NCBI RefSeq assembly: GCF_001513745.1
Contig: NZ_CP013380.1
Location: 2,976,001-3,040,000, forward strand
Direction: 5' to 3'
Origin: Burkholderia humptydooensis
Lineage (GTDB): Bacteria; Pseudomonadota; Gammaproteobacteria; Burkholderiales; Burkholderiaceae
DNA: 64,000 bases
The notes below the pieces were generated by a model. That model did not search any database. It was not told where the DNA came from and was given only the letters and a program-made list of their open reading frames with translations. Below, piece after piece: positions 1 through 8,368 of this stretch. Made by a program: the position numbers and the translations under genes. Position 1 is the first letter of the stretch. The number at the start of each line of letters is the position of its first letter.

Positions 1-315
1 CTTGCGGCCCGCCCGGTCCGCATACGCGCCGATCACGAGTGCGCCGAGCGGCCGCACGACGAAGCCGAGCCCGAACACGGACACCGACAGCAGCAGGCTC
101 ACGAACGGGCTCTTCGCCGGAAAGAACGCGTGGCCGATCATCACCGCGAAAGTCGCGTAAGCGCCGAAGTCGAAGAATTCGACCGCATTGCCGAGCGCAA
201 CCGCCGCGACGTTGCGGCGGGCGCCGGCGCGCGTCGCGGCCGCGCCGGCCGCGTCGATCATGCCGGCCGGCCGCTCGGGTGCCGGTGGGCAAGCGGGTTC
301 AAGCAGGTCTTCCAT
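1..315 (-). CDS. MFS transporter, MHS (metabolite:H+ symporter) type, N-terminal part
   Basis: This is the N-terminal 105 codons of a membrane transporter; the rest runs off the window at base 1. The ATG at 315 opens a frame with a short hydrophilic leader, then TM1 containing ALGNAVEFFDFGAY, a motif typical of the metabolite:H+ symporter group (citrate, shikimate and proline/betaine carriers). TM2-TM3 carry GLGFVVRPLGALVIGAYADR, the loop 2-3 signature. The protein should sit in the inner membrane and import a small solute with protons; the substrate cannot be told. It lies 190 bp downstream of the amidase on the same strand, so the two may serve uptake and hydrolysis of one amide compound (inference). 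Confidence 0.85.
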   Translation of the reverse strand, partial: MEDLLEPACPPAPERPAGMIDAAGAAATRAGARRNVAAVALGNAVEFFDFGAYATFAVMIGHAFFPAKSPFVSLLLSVSVFGLGFVVRPLGALVIGAYADRAGRK

Positions 316-505
316 GAAGCGTCCTCGATCGAAGCGACGACGATACCGGCCGCGGGTGCGGCGCGAGCGGTGCGAGCGGCGCAAAAGGCATGGGCGTCAG
401 AACCGCGGGCGGCATCACGATGAACAGGCGAAAAAACGAAAAGACGGCGCGGGAGCCGGCTGAAAGCGCGCGGCGGCACACGGAGGCACACGGCACACGG
501 CGCGT

Positions 506-1909
506 TCAGTCGCACCGTCGCGGCGGCGCCGGCCAGCGCGGCATCTCGCCGCGCCACGCCTCATACGCGCGGCCGAGCTGCAGCACGAGCCGGTCGGCGA
601 AGCGCGGCCCGACGATCTGCAGGCCGATCGGCATCCCGTTGCGCGCGAAGCCGCAGTTGATCGACAGCGCCGGCTGCTCGCCCATGTTCCACGGAACCGT
701 GAACGCGATGTGCTCGAACGGCCGCGCCGGATCGTCGGTCGGCCCTGCCCACTCGGCCGGGAAGCCGGCGACGACGTTGGTTGGCGACAGCACCGCGTCG
801 ACCGCCTGGAACAGGCGCGCGGCCGCCGCGCGCATCTCGAACGTCGCGCCGAAGCCGCGCACCGCATCGATGCCGGACACCGACGCGCCCTGCCCCGCCC
901 ACGCGACGATATACGGCAGGATGCGCTCGCGCGCCGCGGCCGGCAGCCGTTCGAGATCCGCCCATAGCCGCGCCTGCCAGAAACGGTCGAGGCCGTCGAG
1001 CATCGCGCGCGACAGCACGGGCGGCGCCGCGACGATCCGCGCGCCGTGCGCGGCGAAGTGCCCGGCCGCCGCTTCCACCGCGGCGACGATCTCCGGCTCC
1101 GGCGCGATTCCGCAGCCGGCGTCGAGCATCAGGCCGATCCGCATGCCCTTGACGTCCGCCGGCGCGATCGACCAGTCGATCGCCTCGGGCGGCAGGCTCG
1201 TCGCATCGCGCCAGTCCGGCCGCGACAGGAAGCGCATCAGCAGCGCGGCATCGTCGATCGTGCGCGTCATCGGCCCCGCGCAGCGGCCCGTGTAGTACGG
1301 ATCGATCGGAATCCGCCCGTTCGACGGCTTGAAGCCGACGATCCCGCACCAGCCGGCCGGCAGCCGGATCGACCCGCCGATGTCGGTGCCGACGTGCAGC
1401 GGCCCGTAGCCCGCGGCCGCCGCCGCGGCCGCGCCGCTGCTCGAGCCGCCCGGATTCAGATCGAGCCGCCACGGGTTGCGCGTGATGCCGTACAGGCTCG
1501 ACAGCCCCGACGACAGCATTGCGTAATCGGGCACCGTCGTCTTGCCGATCACGATCGCGCCCGCCTCGCGCAGCCGCGCCGCGGCGGGCGCGTCGACAGT
1601 CGCGGGCGGCGCGTCGGCGGCCGCGGCCGAGCCGTGCGCCACCCGATCGCCCTGCGTCGCGATCAGCTCCTTGATCGTCACCGGCACGCCGTCGATCTCG
1701 CTGAGCGGCGCGCCCGCGGCCCAGCGGCGCGTCGCCGCGAGCGCCTGCTCGCGCACTTGCGCCGGATCGAAGCGGCACAGCGCGTTCAGATGCGGCTCCC
1801 AACGGGCGATGTGGTCGAGCAGCGCGTCCGCGTAGTCGGCGGGCGTCGCGCTGCGGTTCTTGAACCGTTCGGAAAGCGAGCAAGCAGTCAGGTCGAGCAG
1901 TTCGGACAT
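506..1909 (-). CDS. Amidase signature family amidase
   Basis: A 467-residue cytoplasmic hydrolase of the amidase signature family, which cleaves carboxamides through a Ser-cisSer-Lys triad. All three parts are visible: Lys about residue 80 in VTIKEL, the GGSSSG loop at about 154-159, and the nucleophile Ser about 180 in DIGGSIR. No signal peptide is present and the length is normal. GatA is unlikely because no gatB or gatC neighbours are present. The substrate is unknown. Followed 190 bp later by an MHS-type transporter gene on the same strand, it may form a catabolic pair. The start at 1909 is the first ATG giving the usual N-terminal helix. Confidence 0.9.
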   Translation of the reverse strand: MSELLDLTACSLSERFKNRSATPADYADALLDHIARWEPHLNALCRFDPAQVREQALAATRRWAAGAPLSEIDGVPVTIKELIATQGDRVAHGSAAAADAPPATVDAPAAARLREAGAIVIGKTTVPDYAMLSSGLSSLYGITRNPWRLDLNPGGSSSGAAAAAAAGYGPLHVGTDIGGSIRLPAGWCGIVGFKPSNGRIPIDPYYTGRCAGPMTRTIDDAALLMRFLSRPDWRDATSLPPEAIDWSIAPADVKGMRIGLMLDAGCGIAPEPEIVAAVEAAAGHFAAHGARIVAAPPVLSRAMLDGLDRFWQARLWADLERLPAAARERILPYIVAWAGQGASVSGIDAVRGFGATFEMRAAAARLFQAVDAVLSPTNVVAGFPAEWAGPTDDPARPFEHIAFTVPWNMGEQPALSINCGFARNGMPIGLQIVGPRFADRLVLQLGRAYEAWRGEMPRWPAPPRRCD

Positions 1910-2115
1910 GGTATCGGCCTCGCAAGGTTGGAGGCGGGTGGTCGGGCCTTCGTCCGCGGCCGCCCGTCATCGGTGGAACTCACGATAGCAACGCAATAAC
2001 GGCAATGAATCGCGCGATCGATGTCGAATCGCTCGCACATGCTTCGATCCCCCCGCCTCGCGGCGGACCGCGTCGTTCGCAGCGACAGCGGGCGGATCGA
2101 GTGCGCATCGGGCAC

Positions 2116-2145
2116 GCGCCGCCGCGCTCGCGCTCACGGCGGCGC
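2116..2145 (-). terminator. Stem-loop just after the DUF924 gene
   Basis: A perfect 9-bp GC stem (2116-2124 with 2137-2145) and 12-nt loop begins 4 bp past the stop of the DUF924 gene. There is no T-run after it, so it may be a processing or pause hairpin rather than an intrinsic terminator. The remaining spacer to the amidase start shows nothing else. Confidence 0.35.
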
Positions 2146-2149
2146 GCGC

Positions 2150-2791
2150 TCAGAATGACGAGCCGGGCTCCTTCAGGAACGCGACTTCCGCGTCGGTCGA
2201 CGGCCGGCCGAGCAGCGCGTTCCGATGCGGAAAACGCCCGAAACGCTCGATCACGACCGCATGGCGCAGCGCGTAGCCGTGATAGCCGGCGCAGCCCGCT
2301 TCGTCCTTGATCTGCGCGCAGAGCCGCACCGCCTCGCGCTGGCTGTCGGGCGACTCGTCGTGCTCGAACGGCAGATACGCGAACGCGCGGTGGTGCCCCG
2401 TCGGCAGCGCGCGGTCCCCGCCCGACGCGACGAGCGCCTTCGCATGCGCGAGCGCCGCGCGGTCGGCCGCGAACGCGAGCGGCGTGCCCCGATGGATGTT
2501 GCGCGAGAACTGGTCGAGCACGACGATGAGCGCGAGCGCGCCGAGCGGCGTGCGCGCCCATGCGTCGAGCTCGCCCGCCTTCGCCGCGTCGGTGAGCGCG
2601 CCGAATCGCTCGCGCAGTTGCGCGTCGAACGCCGGGCCGCCGCCGAACCACATCTTGCGCGCCGTGCCGAACGCCGGATCGTCGGGCGCGCCGAACCAGA
2701 AATCGAGCACGTCGCGCGCGCGGGGATCGAGCGACGCCCGATCGCGCGCCGCGGCTTCGCACACGCCGCCGCCCGCGTGCGGGGCCGTCAT
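2150..2791 (-). CDS. DUF924 family protein
   Basis: A 213-residue soluble protein of the DUF924 family (tetratricopeptide-like all-helical fold, function unknown). Family hallmarks visible are VLDFWFGAP near residue 25, KMWFGGG, VVLDQFSRNIHRGTP in the middle and the YLPFEHDES block, with HRNALLGR near the C-terminus. The chosen ATG overlaps the stop of the upstream AlaX gene in an ATGA (2788-2791), which implies translational coupling and rules out the longer upstream extension of this frame. Neighbourhood suggests shared expression with tRNA editing, but no biochemical link is known to me. Confidence 0.9.
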   Translation of the reverse strand: MTAPHAGGGVCEAAARDRASLDPRARDVLDFWFGAPDDPAFGTARKMWFGGGPAFDAQLRERFGALTDAAKAGELDAWARTPLGALALIVVLDQFSRNIHRGTPLAFAADRAALAHAKALVASGGDRALPTGHHRAFAYLPFEHDESPDSQREAVRLCAQIKDEAGCAGYHGYALRHAVVIERFGRFPHRNALLGRPSTDAEVAFLKEPGSSF

Positions 2792-3519
2792 GCGAGCTCC
2801 AGCACGAGACGGCGCGTGCGCGCGCTTTTCTTCTCGAGCTTCGCGACGCGCAGCGCGCCGATCTCCGCCGTGTTGTGCACATGCGTGCCGCCGCAAGGCT
2901 GCAGATCGACGCCTTCGATCCGCAGCAGGCGCACGCGCCCGAGCCCCATCGGCGGCTTCACGCTCATCGTGCGCACGAGTTCCGGGCGCGCGGCCATTTC
3001 GTCGTCGGTGATCCATTCGGTCGTCACCGGATGCGCGCCGCCGACGAGTTCGGCAAGGCGCGCCTCCACGAGCTCGCGATCGATCGGCTCGACCGTCGCG
3101 AAATCGATCCGCACGTAATCGGCGGTCACGCTGCAGCCGTCGACCGGGTATGGCAGCACCGCGCACAGCAGATGGCTCGCCGTGTGCAGCCGCATCCGGC
3201 GGTGCCGCGGCGCCCAGTCGATTTCGGCGACGACCGCATCGCCCGGCCTCACGCCCGAAGCGAGCGGCGCCTGCCCCGGCGCGAGCACGTGCACCGCGTC
3301 GTCGGGCGTCGCGCCGTCGAACCTCGCCTTGCGCGTGTCGGCGACGGCAAGCGTCGCGCCGCCCGCGAGCGTCAGCGTGCCGGTATCGCCCGCCTGGCCG
3401 CCGCCGAGCGGATAGAACACGGTTCGATCGAGGTGGATGCCGGCTTCGTCGACGGCGGTGACCACCGCGTCGCAACGCGCCAAATAAGCGTCTTCGCGAA
3501 AGAGGGCTTGAGTAGCCAT
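2788..3519 (-). CDS. Alanyl-tRNA editing protein, AlaX type
   Basis: A 243-residue free-standing homologue of the AlaRS editing domain, which hydrolyses Ser- or Gly-mischarged tRNA-Ala. The N-terminal barrel (FYPLGGGQAGDTG) precedes the zinc and active-site motifs: HTASH in the middle and CGGTHV near the C-terminus, both intact. Length matches the AlaX-M/L class that has the extra N-terminal domain. It is the first gene of a two-gene unit with the DUF924 gene, joined by a 4-bp ATGA overlap. The ATG at 3519 fits the family N-terminus. Confidence 0.93.
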   Translation of the reverse strand: MATQALFREDAYLARCDAVVTAVDEAGIHLDRTVFYPLGGGQAGDTGTLTLAGGATLAVADTRKARFDGATPDDAVHVLAPGQAPLASGVRPGDAVVAEIDWAPRHRRMRLHTASHLLCAVLPYPVDGCSVTADYVRIDFATVEPIDRELVEARLAELVGGAHPVTTEWITDDEMAARPELVRTMSVKPPMGLGRVRLLRIEGVDLQPCGGTHVHNTAEIGALRVAKLEKKSARTRRLVLELA

Positions 3520-3630
3520 GGGGCGTCTCGGATGTCGTTATCGGTGATCGGGGCGATCAGTATGCGGTGCGCCGCGCGCGCCGCGACAGGCACAATTGCG
3601 CGCGGCGCGCACGGCAAGCGTACCGGAATT

Positions 3631-4041
3631 TCAACCGGGACGGTTTCGCATCCAGTCGGCCGTGTCGTGGAACGAGTGCATCAGCCGCTCGCGCAGCGGC
3701 TCGCCGAGCCCCACGTCCTGCATCGCCCACGCGATGCAGCGCAGCCACTGGTCGCGCTCGGCCGACGCGATCGGAAACGGCAGATGCCGCGCGCGCAGCC
3801 GAGGATGGCCGAAGCGCTCGATGTAGTGATCGGGCCCGCCGAGCCAGCCGCACAGGAACCAGAACAGCTTGTCGCGCGAGCCGTCGAGCGTCGGCGGATG
3901 CAGCGCGCGAATGCCGGCGAATTCGGGTTCGAGGTCCATCAGGTCGTAGAAGCGGTCGACGAGCTCGCGCACGCGCGCCTCGCCGACCACGAGTTCGAAC
4001 GCCGTCGGTTGCGACGGCGCGTCATCGGTGACATCGGTCAT
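3631..4041 (-). CDS. Group II truncated haemoglobin (YjbI-like)
   Basis: A 136-residue haem protein of the group II truncated globins, probably binding O2, NO or peroxide in the cytosol. Visible features are helix B with FYDLMD (Tyr B10 near residue 32), the WLGGPDHYIERFGHP segment that forms the CD/E region, and the proximal His near residue 86 in RARHLPFPI, followed by the group II pattern WLRCIAWAM. The ATG at 4041 gives the normal family N-terminus; an upstream in-frame ATG at 4125 would add 28 unlikely residues. It lies 76 bp downstream of the FtsX-like permease gene and is perhaps co-transcribed with it. Confidence 0.9.
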   Translation of the reverse strand: MTDVTDDAPSQPTAFELVVGEARVRELVDRFYDLMDLEPEFAGIRALHPPTLDGSRDKLFWFLCGWLGGPDHYIERFGHPRLRARHLPFPIASAERDQWLRCIAWAMQDVGLGEPLRERLMHSFHDTADWMRNRPG

Positions 4042-4117
4042 ACGGAAATCGGTCGAATCGAAAAACAAATCAGGAAATGAACGAGCGGATCGCCCGAAGA
4101 TACCGCGAGCGCGCGCT

Positions 4118-6709
4118 TCATGCATCGCGCAGCGACTGCAGCGCAGGCCTGCGCAGCACGCCGCGCAGGCCGAGCCACCCCGCCGCGCCCGCGCACGCGA
4201 CGCCCGCCGCGATGCCGGCCGGCACGAGCCACGGGTCGGGCGCGAGCTGGAAATCGAACACGCGCGACGCGAGCACCGCGCCGACCGCGAGCGCGTCCGC
4301 CGCCGCCATCGCGCCCGCGAGCACGCCGACGACGACGAACTCCGCGCGCTGCACGGCGGCGATCTGCCTGCGCGACGCGCCGAGCGCGCGCATCAGCGCG
4401 GCTTCACGCACGCGCTCGTCGCGCGAGCCGGCGAGCGCCGTATACAGCACGAGCACGCCCGCCGCGAGCGTGAAGCCGAACAGGAACTGCACCGCGCCGA
4501 TCACCTGCAGCAGCACGCGCTCGAGCTGCGCGAGGATCGGCCCGACGTCGATCGCCGTCAGGTTCGGATACCGCGCGATCAGGCCGTCGAGCACGCGCTG
4601 CCGCGCGGCCGGCAGGTGGAAGCTCGTGATGTAGGTCGCCGGAAAATCGCGCAGCGCCACGGGCGGCATCAGCACGAAGAAATTCACGCGGAACGTCCCC
4701 CAGTCGAGCTTGCGCACGCTCGTCACGGGCGCGTCGACGGTGAGGCCCGTCACGTCGAAGCGCAGCTTGTCGCCCGTCTTCACGCCGAGCGTCTTCGCGA
4801 GCCCCGCTTCGATCGAGATCTGCGGCACGCTCGATGCGCCGAACCAGTCGCCCGCGACGAGCCGGTTGTCTTCGGGCAGTTGCGTCGTATACGACAGGTT
4901 GAATTCGCGGTCGACGAGGCGGCGCGCGTCGTCGCTCCGGTAATCGTCCGGATTCACCCGCTTGCCGTTCACCGACACGAGCCGCCCGCGCACCATCGGC
5001 GACGGCGCCGGATTCGCGATGCCGTTCGCCGCGAGATAGCGGACGACGTCGTCGCGCTGGTCGGGCTGGATGTCGATCAGGAACTGGTTCGGCGCGTCGG
5101 GCGGCGTCGACTGCCGCCAGCCGGCGACGAGATCGTTGCGCGTGATCGCGATGAGGAGCAGGCACATCAGGCCGAGCGCGAGCGCGGTGATCTGCAGCGC
5201 GCTCGCCGCGCCGCGCCGGTCGAGCGACGCGAGCGCGTAGCGCCAGCCGAGCCCCGCCGCGACGCGGCCGTCGCGCACGAGCCGCGCGAGCGCGAACAGC
5301 GCGAGCCGCGCGACGAGCGCGAACAGCACGAGGCTGCCCGCGAAGCCGCCCGCGACGATGAGGCCGAGCGTCAGGTTGCCCGCCGCCGCGATCAGGAGCG
5401 CCGCGAAGAGCGCGATGCCCACCGCGTAGCCCGCCCACGCGACGCGGCCGGCGTCGCCCCATTCGCGGCGCAGCACGCGCACGGGCGGCACGCGCGTCAA
5501 CGGCGCGAGCGGCGGCAGCGCGAAGCCGAGCAGCAGCACGAGCCCCGTCGCGACGCCGATCGCCGCGGGCCACACCGAAGGCGGCGGCAGCACGACGTCG
5601 ATCAGGCTGCCGAGCGCGCGCAGCAGCACGAGATGGCCGACGTAGCCGAGCGCCGCGCCCGCCGCGCCGCCCGCGACGCCGAGCAGCGCGAATTCGATCG
5701 CGAACAGCGCGGACAGCGTGCGCCGGCTCGCGCCAAGGCAACGCATCGCCGCGCAGCTGTCGAGATGGCGGCGCATGTAGCGCTGCGCGGCCATCGCGAT
5801 CGCGATGGCCGCGAGCAGCGCCGTCAGCAGCGCGACGAGCGTGAGGAAATGGCGCGCGCGGTCGAGCGTCTGCCGCACCTGCGGCTGCCCTTCCTGCAGC
5901 GATTCGAGCGCGACGCCGCGCAGCTTGCCGCCGTCGACGCGCGCATGCGCGTAGCGCGCGAACCGCTCGACGGCCGCATCGTCGCCCGCGACGAGGAGCC
6001 GGTACGTGACGCGGCTGCCGTAGCCCGTGAGCCCCGTCGATTCGAGCTCGTCCGCGCGCAGCATCACGCGCGGCGAGAAATTGACGAACGAGAAGCCCCG
6101 GTCGAGCTCGCGGGTGATCGCCGCGCCGATCGTGAACGTGCGGCCGCCGACGCGCAGCGCGCCGCCGACCTTCAGATGCAGCGCGTCGAGCAGCGACGGG
6201 TCGACCCAGACGGTGCCGGGGGCCGGAATCGAACCGGCGGCGCGACCGGGCCCGTTCGCATCGGGCGCGATCTCGACCGCGCCGCGCAGCGGATAGCCCG
6301 TGGACACCGCCTTCACGGCCGCGAGCCGCACGGGCGGCGAGCCGCCGCTTGCGCCGGACGTACCGGACGCGGCGGCAGGAGAATCGGGCGGATTGGCTGC
6401 GCCGACCATGCTCGGGAAGATCGCGGTCGTCGCGGTCGCGAGGCTAAGCGATCGCGCCTCGCGCGCGAACGCCGGATCGACCGGATGATCGGCCCGCACG
6501 ACGAAATCCGCGCCGAGCATCCGGCGCGCGTCGCGCTCGAGCCCCTGGCGCAGCCTGTCGGCGAGAAAGCCGACGCTCGTGAGCGCCGCGACGGCCAGCA
6601 CGAGCGCGAGCGCGACGAGCGTCAACTCGCCCGCGCGCCAGTCGCGCAGCGTCATCCGCCCCGCCTGGCGCAGCAGATCGGCGACGCCGAAGCGGCGGCC
6701 GGCCGGCAT
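4118..6709 (-). CDS. ABC transporter permease, FtsX/YbbP type, fused double unit
   Basis: An 863-residue inner-membrane protein. One TM helix follows the N-terminus (LTLVALALVLAVAALTSV), then a large periplasmic domain, three TM helices of a first FtsX unit, a central hydrophobic block and a second FtsX unit at the C-terminus (VQFLFGFTLAAGVLVLYTAL, EAALMRALGASRRQI). This arrangement matches YbbP-like permeases, which pair with a LolD/YbbA-type ATPase for lipid or lipoprotein handling. No ATPase gene is beside it, so the partner must be elsewhere. The ATG at 6709 lies 17 bp after the DUF4126 stop; another in-frame ATG at 6655 would still leave TM1 intact. Confidence 0.88.
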   Translation of the reverse strand: MPAGRRFGVADLLRQAGRMTLRDWRAGELTLVALALVLAVAALTSVGFLADRLRQGLERDARRMLGADFVVRADHPVDPAFAREARSLSLATATTAIFPSMVGAANPPDSPAAASGTSGASGGSPPVRLAAVKAVSTGYPLRGAVEIAPDANGPGRAAGSIPAPGTVWVDPSLLDALHLKVGGALRVGGRTFTIGAAITRELDRGFSFVNFSPRVMLRADELESTGLTGYGSRVTYRLLVAGDDAAVERFARYAHARVDGGKLRGVALESLQEGQPQVRQTLDRARHFLTLVALLTALLAAIAIAMAAQRYMRRHLDSCAAMRCLGASRRTLSALFAIEFALLGVAGGAAGAALGYVGHLVLLRALGSLIDVVLPPPSVWPAAIGVATGLVLLLGFALPPLAPLTRVPPVRVLRREWGDAGRVAWAGYAVGIALFAALLIAAAGNLTLGLIVAGGFAGSLVLFALVARLALFALARLVRDGRVAAGLGWRYALASLDRRGAASALQITALALGLMCLLLIAITRNDLVAGWRQSTPPDAPNQFLIDIQPDQRDDVVRYLAANGIANPAPSPMVRGRLVSVNGKRVNPDDYRSDDARRLVDREFNLSYTTQLPEDNRLVAGDWFGASSVPQISIEAGLAKTLGVKTGDKLRFDVTGLTVDAPVTSVRKLDWGTFRVNFFVLMPPVALRDFPATYITSFHLPAARQRVLDGLIARYPNLTAIDVGPILAQLERVLLQVIGAVQFLFGFTLAAGVLVLYTALAGSRDERVREAALMRALGASRRQIAAVQRAEFVVVGVLAGAMAAADALAVGAVLASRVFDFQLAPDPWLVPAGIAAGVACAGAAGWLGLRGVLRRPALQSLRDA

Positions 6710-6726
6710 CGTTTTGCCCGCCGCCG

Positions 6727-7344
6727 TCAATCGCGCTTGCTCCCGATCGAATTCAGCCGCGACACCATGTGGTTCGCCATCCCGCGAAAGCCGCCCGACA
6801 CGCCGCGCCAGAGGCGCGGCAGCGCCCACGCGGAGAACGCGAGAAAGCCGATCATCAGCGCGATGAACACGAGCGGCGCGAAGAACGCGAGCGCGAGGCC
6901 GCCGACCGTGAGCCCGTCTTCCGTCGTCGACGCGATCCAGTTCGAGATCGGCTCCGGCGACAGGTTGATGAGCGCGCGCGTGCCTGCCTTCGCGATGTGC
7001 GCGGAGCCGGCGAGCGTGCCGCCCGCGAGGCCCGCGGCCACGAGGAGCGCGGGATCGGCGTGGCCGAGCGAGGCCGCCGCGAGCACGGCGCCCGCGGGAA
7101 TCCGGATGAACGTGTGGACCGCGTCCCACAGCGAATCGAACGCGGGAATCTTGTCGGCGAGGAATTCGGCGACCGCGAGCACGGCGGCCGCGCCGATCAC
7201 CCACGGCGACGTCAGCACCGCGAGCGCGTCGGGCAGGTGGATGAGGCCCGCGCGCGCGAACACGCCCGCGATCAGCACGGTGAGATAGAGGCGCAGGCCG
7301 CTCGCCCACGCGAGCCCCGCGCCGAGCGAAATGGCTTCGACCAT
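6727..7344 (-). CDS. DUF4126 domain membrane protein
   Basis: A 205-residue protein with about five hydrophobic segments, matching DUF4126 in length and in features such as LGAGLAWASGLRLYLTVL at the N-terminus and the ADKIPAFDSLWDAVHTFIRIP motif near residue 65. The fold is a small integral membrane protein of unknown role. It precedes the FtsX-like permease by 17 bp on the same strand, so the two are probably one transcript. There is no signal peptide beyond TM1. The ATG at 7344 is chosen because it begins directly before TM1. Confidence 0.88.
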   Translation of the reverse strand: MVEAISLGAGLAWASGLRLYLTVLIAGVFARAGLIHLPDALAVLTSPWVIGAAAVLAVAEFLADKIPAFDSLWDAVHTFIRIPAGAVLAAASLGHADPALLVAAGLAGGTLAGSAHIAKAGTRALINLSPEPISNWIASTTEDGLTVGGLALAFFAPLVFIALMIGFLAFSAWALPRLWRGVSGGFRGMANHMVSRLNSIGSKRD

Positions 7345-7535
7345 GTGCTGCCTCCTTGCGCAATGCGCGCGGTTCGAGGGCGGACCGCGCCCGAGCCCGG
7401 GCGAAGCGGCCCATCGACCCGCCTGCCCCGCCGGTTCGCGCGCGGCGGCGGGACGTTGTCAGATGGATTTCGCTTCATTATAGACGCGCGCCGCGCGCAA
7501 CCGCCGCAGCGCCGACGGCGGGGCAAACCCTGCGC

Positions 7536-7856
7536 TCAGCCCGCCGACGACAGCTTCAGGCCGACGAGCCCGACGACGATCAGCGAAGCGCTTGCAATCC
7601 GCGCGAACGTCGCCGCTTCGCCGAGCATCACGATCCCGAAAATGAACGCGCCGACGGCGCCGATGCCCGTCCAGACCGCGTATGCGGTGCCGAGCGGCAG
7701 CTCGCGCATCGCGACGGCGAGCAGGCCGAAGCTGCCGAGCGCGGTGACGATCGTGAAGACGGACGGGCCGACGCGCGTGAAGCCCTCGGACGATTTGAGA
7801 CCGGCCGCCCACGCGATTTCGAGCAGACCGGCGATGAGAAGCCACAACCAAGGCAT
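7536..7856 (-). CDS. sugE: SMR family guanidinium exporter SugE/Gdx
   Basis: A 106-residue four-TM small multidrug resistance protein. The central Glu of TM1 lies in [18 protein letters not shown]; the W-x-x-G-LK-S-x-G-F-T-R pattern separates the SugE/Gdx branch from EmrE-type drug pumps. TM3 has [14 protein letters not shown] and TM4 ends [11 protein letters not shown]. Members of this branch exchange guanidinium for protons as antiparallel dimers. The assignment is strongly supported by the mini-ykkC (guanidine-II) riboswitch in its leader. The gene is monocistronic, with an SD (GGAGA, 8 nt before the ATG) set in a short palindrome. Confidence 0.95.
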   Translation of the reverse strand: MPWLWLLIAGLLEIAWAAGLKSSEGFTRVGPSVFTIVTALGSFGLLAVAMRELPLGTAYAVWTGIGAVGAFIFGIVMLGEAATFARIASASLIVVGLVGLKLSSAG

Positions 7857-7857
7857 G

Positions 7858-7870
7858 CGGAGACTCTCCG
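7858..7870 (-). promoter_or_regulatory. Palindrome enclosing the sugE ribosome binding site
   Basis: A 13-nt inverted repeat, CGGAGA-G-TCTCCG in the sense direction, holds the sugE Shine-Dalgarno GGAGA. A 5-bp stem with a 3-nt loop could form and hide the SD. It lies 10 nt after riboswitch hairpin 2, so ligand-driven refolding of this segment is a natural hypothesis. Confidence 0.5.
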
Positions 7871-7880
7871 TGAATCAAAT

Positions 7881-7927
7881 GGGGTCGTCCCCGTTGGACA
7901 TCGGCGGCCCAGGGTCGTCCCCGGGCC
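7881..7927 (-). ncRNA. Mini-ykkC / guanidine-II riboswitch
   Basis: Reading toward sugE, two hairpins each close on an ACGA tetraloop. Hairpin 1 (7927 to 7906) has a GGCC(C)-type outer stem, one mismatch, then GGG-ACGA-CCC. Hairpin 2 (7892 to 7881) is GGGG-ACGA-CCCC. Two stems with G-rich 5' arms, ACGR loops and a short linker (13 nt here) are the published definition of mini-ykkC RNAs, which bind free guanidine and turn on sugE/gdx translation. The distance to the SD, about 10 nt after hairpin 2, fits translational control. Confidence 0.93.
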
Positions 7928-7932
7928 GCGAA

Positions 7933-7938
7933 AGTATA
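7933..7938 (-). promoter_or_regulatory. Putative sugE promoter -10 (TATACT)
   Basis: TATACT on the minus strand would start transcription about 7 nt later, right at the 5' edge of riboswitch hairpin 1. No convincing -35 hexamer is present at 16-18 nt, so the assignment rests on the position and the -10 match. Confidence 0.5.
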
Positions 7939-7986
7939 ACAAGCGGCTTACAATCCTGCCGGCCGGGCCCGCGCCGGCCCGCTCCG

Positions 7987-8283
7987 TCACTTCGACGCGG
8001 GTTTCCTGTCGCGCTGCGCGATCGGCCAGCCGTGCGCATCGAGCTGCACGCAGCGGTCGTCGCGATAGAGCGCCCATTCCTCGCACTCGCGCCCGTCCCT
8101 GAACGCGCAGATTCCATACTGGCCGCGCGGGCCGTCGTGGATCACCACCTTGCCGCCCAGCTTTTCGCAATTCACCGACGCCGGATTCGCGAGCGTGGTC
8201 GACTGATTCGGCGGCAACGGCTGCGCGAGCGCCGTCGCGGCGGCGATGCCCAATGCGCAACCGAACAGTAGACGGACGAGCAT
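7987..8283 (-). CDS. DUF333-like secreted small protein
   Basis: A 98-residue protein with a clear Sec signal peptide (LVRLLFGCALGIAAATALAQ, cleavage after ALA) followed by a DUF333-like domain: LANPASVNCEKLGGKV, then a GxYGICxFxDGRECEEWALYRDDC-type block with three cysteines. DUF333 proteins are periplasmic or lipoprotein-like and of unknown function (some are labelled haemolysin-like without proof). The start at 8283 is fixed by an excellent SD (AGGAGGT) 6-7 nt upstream; the in-frame ATG at 8298 would lie before that SD. It stands alone between kdpE and sugE. Confidence 0.85.
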   Translation of the reverse strand: MLVRLLFGCALGIAAATALAQPLPPNQSTTLANPASVNCEKLGGKVVIHDGPRGQYGICAFRDGRECEEWALYRDDRCVQLDAHGWPIAQRDRKPASK

Positions 8284-8325
8284 GGCTGACCTCCTCATGT
8301 TGTTTGTCGAGCATTCAGCATAAGA

Positions 8326-8366
8326 GAAAAATGCCCGCCGCGGCGCCGGAAGAACGGGCGCGGCGG
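8326..8366 (-). terminator. Intrinsic terminator of the kdp operon
   Basis: Directly after kdpE, an 8-bp GC stem (8359-8366 with 8335-8342) is followed on the minus strand by GGC then ATTTTTC. GC stem plus T-run immediately past the last kdp gene fits a Rho-independent terminator. Confidence 0.65.
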
Positions 8367-8368
8367 CG

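Noticed and set aside
6210..6245. tRNA T-arm-like sequence on the minus strand (GGTTCGATTCCGGC followed by a CACC-like end)
   Set aside because: It lies inside the periplasmic domain of the FtsX-like permease in a normal coding frame, and no D-arm, anticodon arm or acceptor partner is found upstream.
4028..7288. 1086-codon open frame on the plus strand
   Set aside because: It is antisense to the permease and DUF4126 genes; the Arg/Ala/His-rich translation has no recognisable domain and is a shadow of high GC3.
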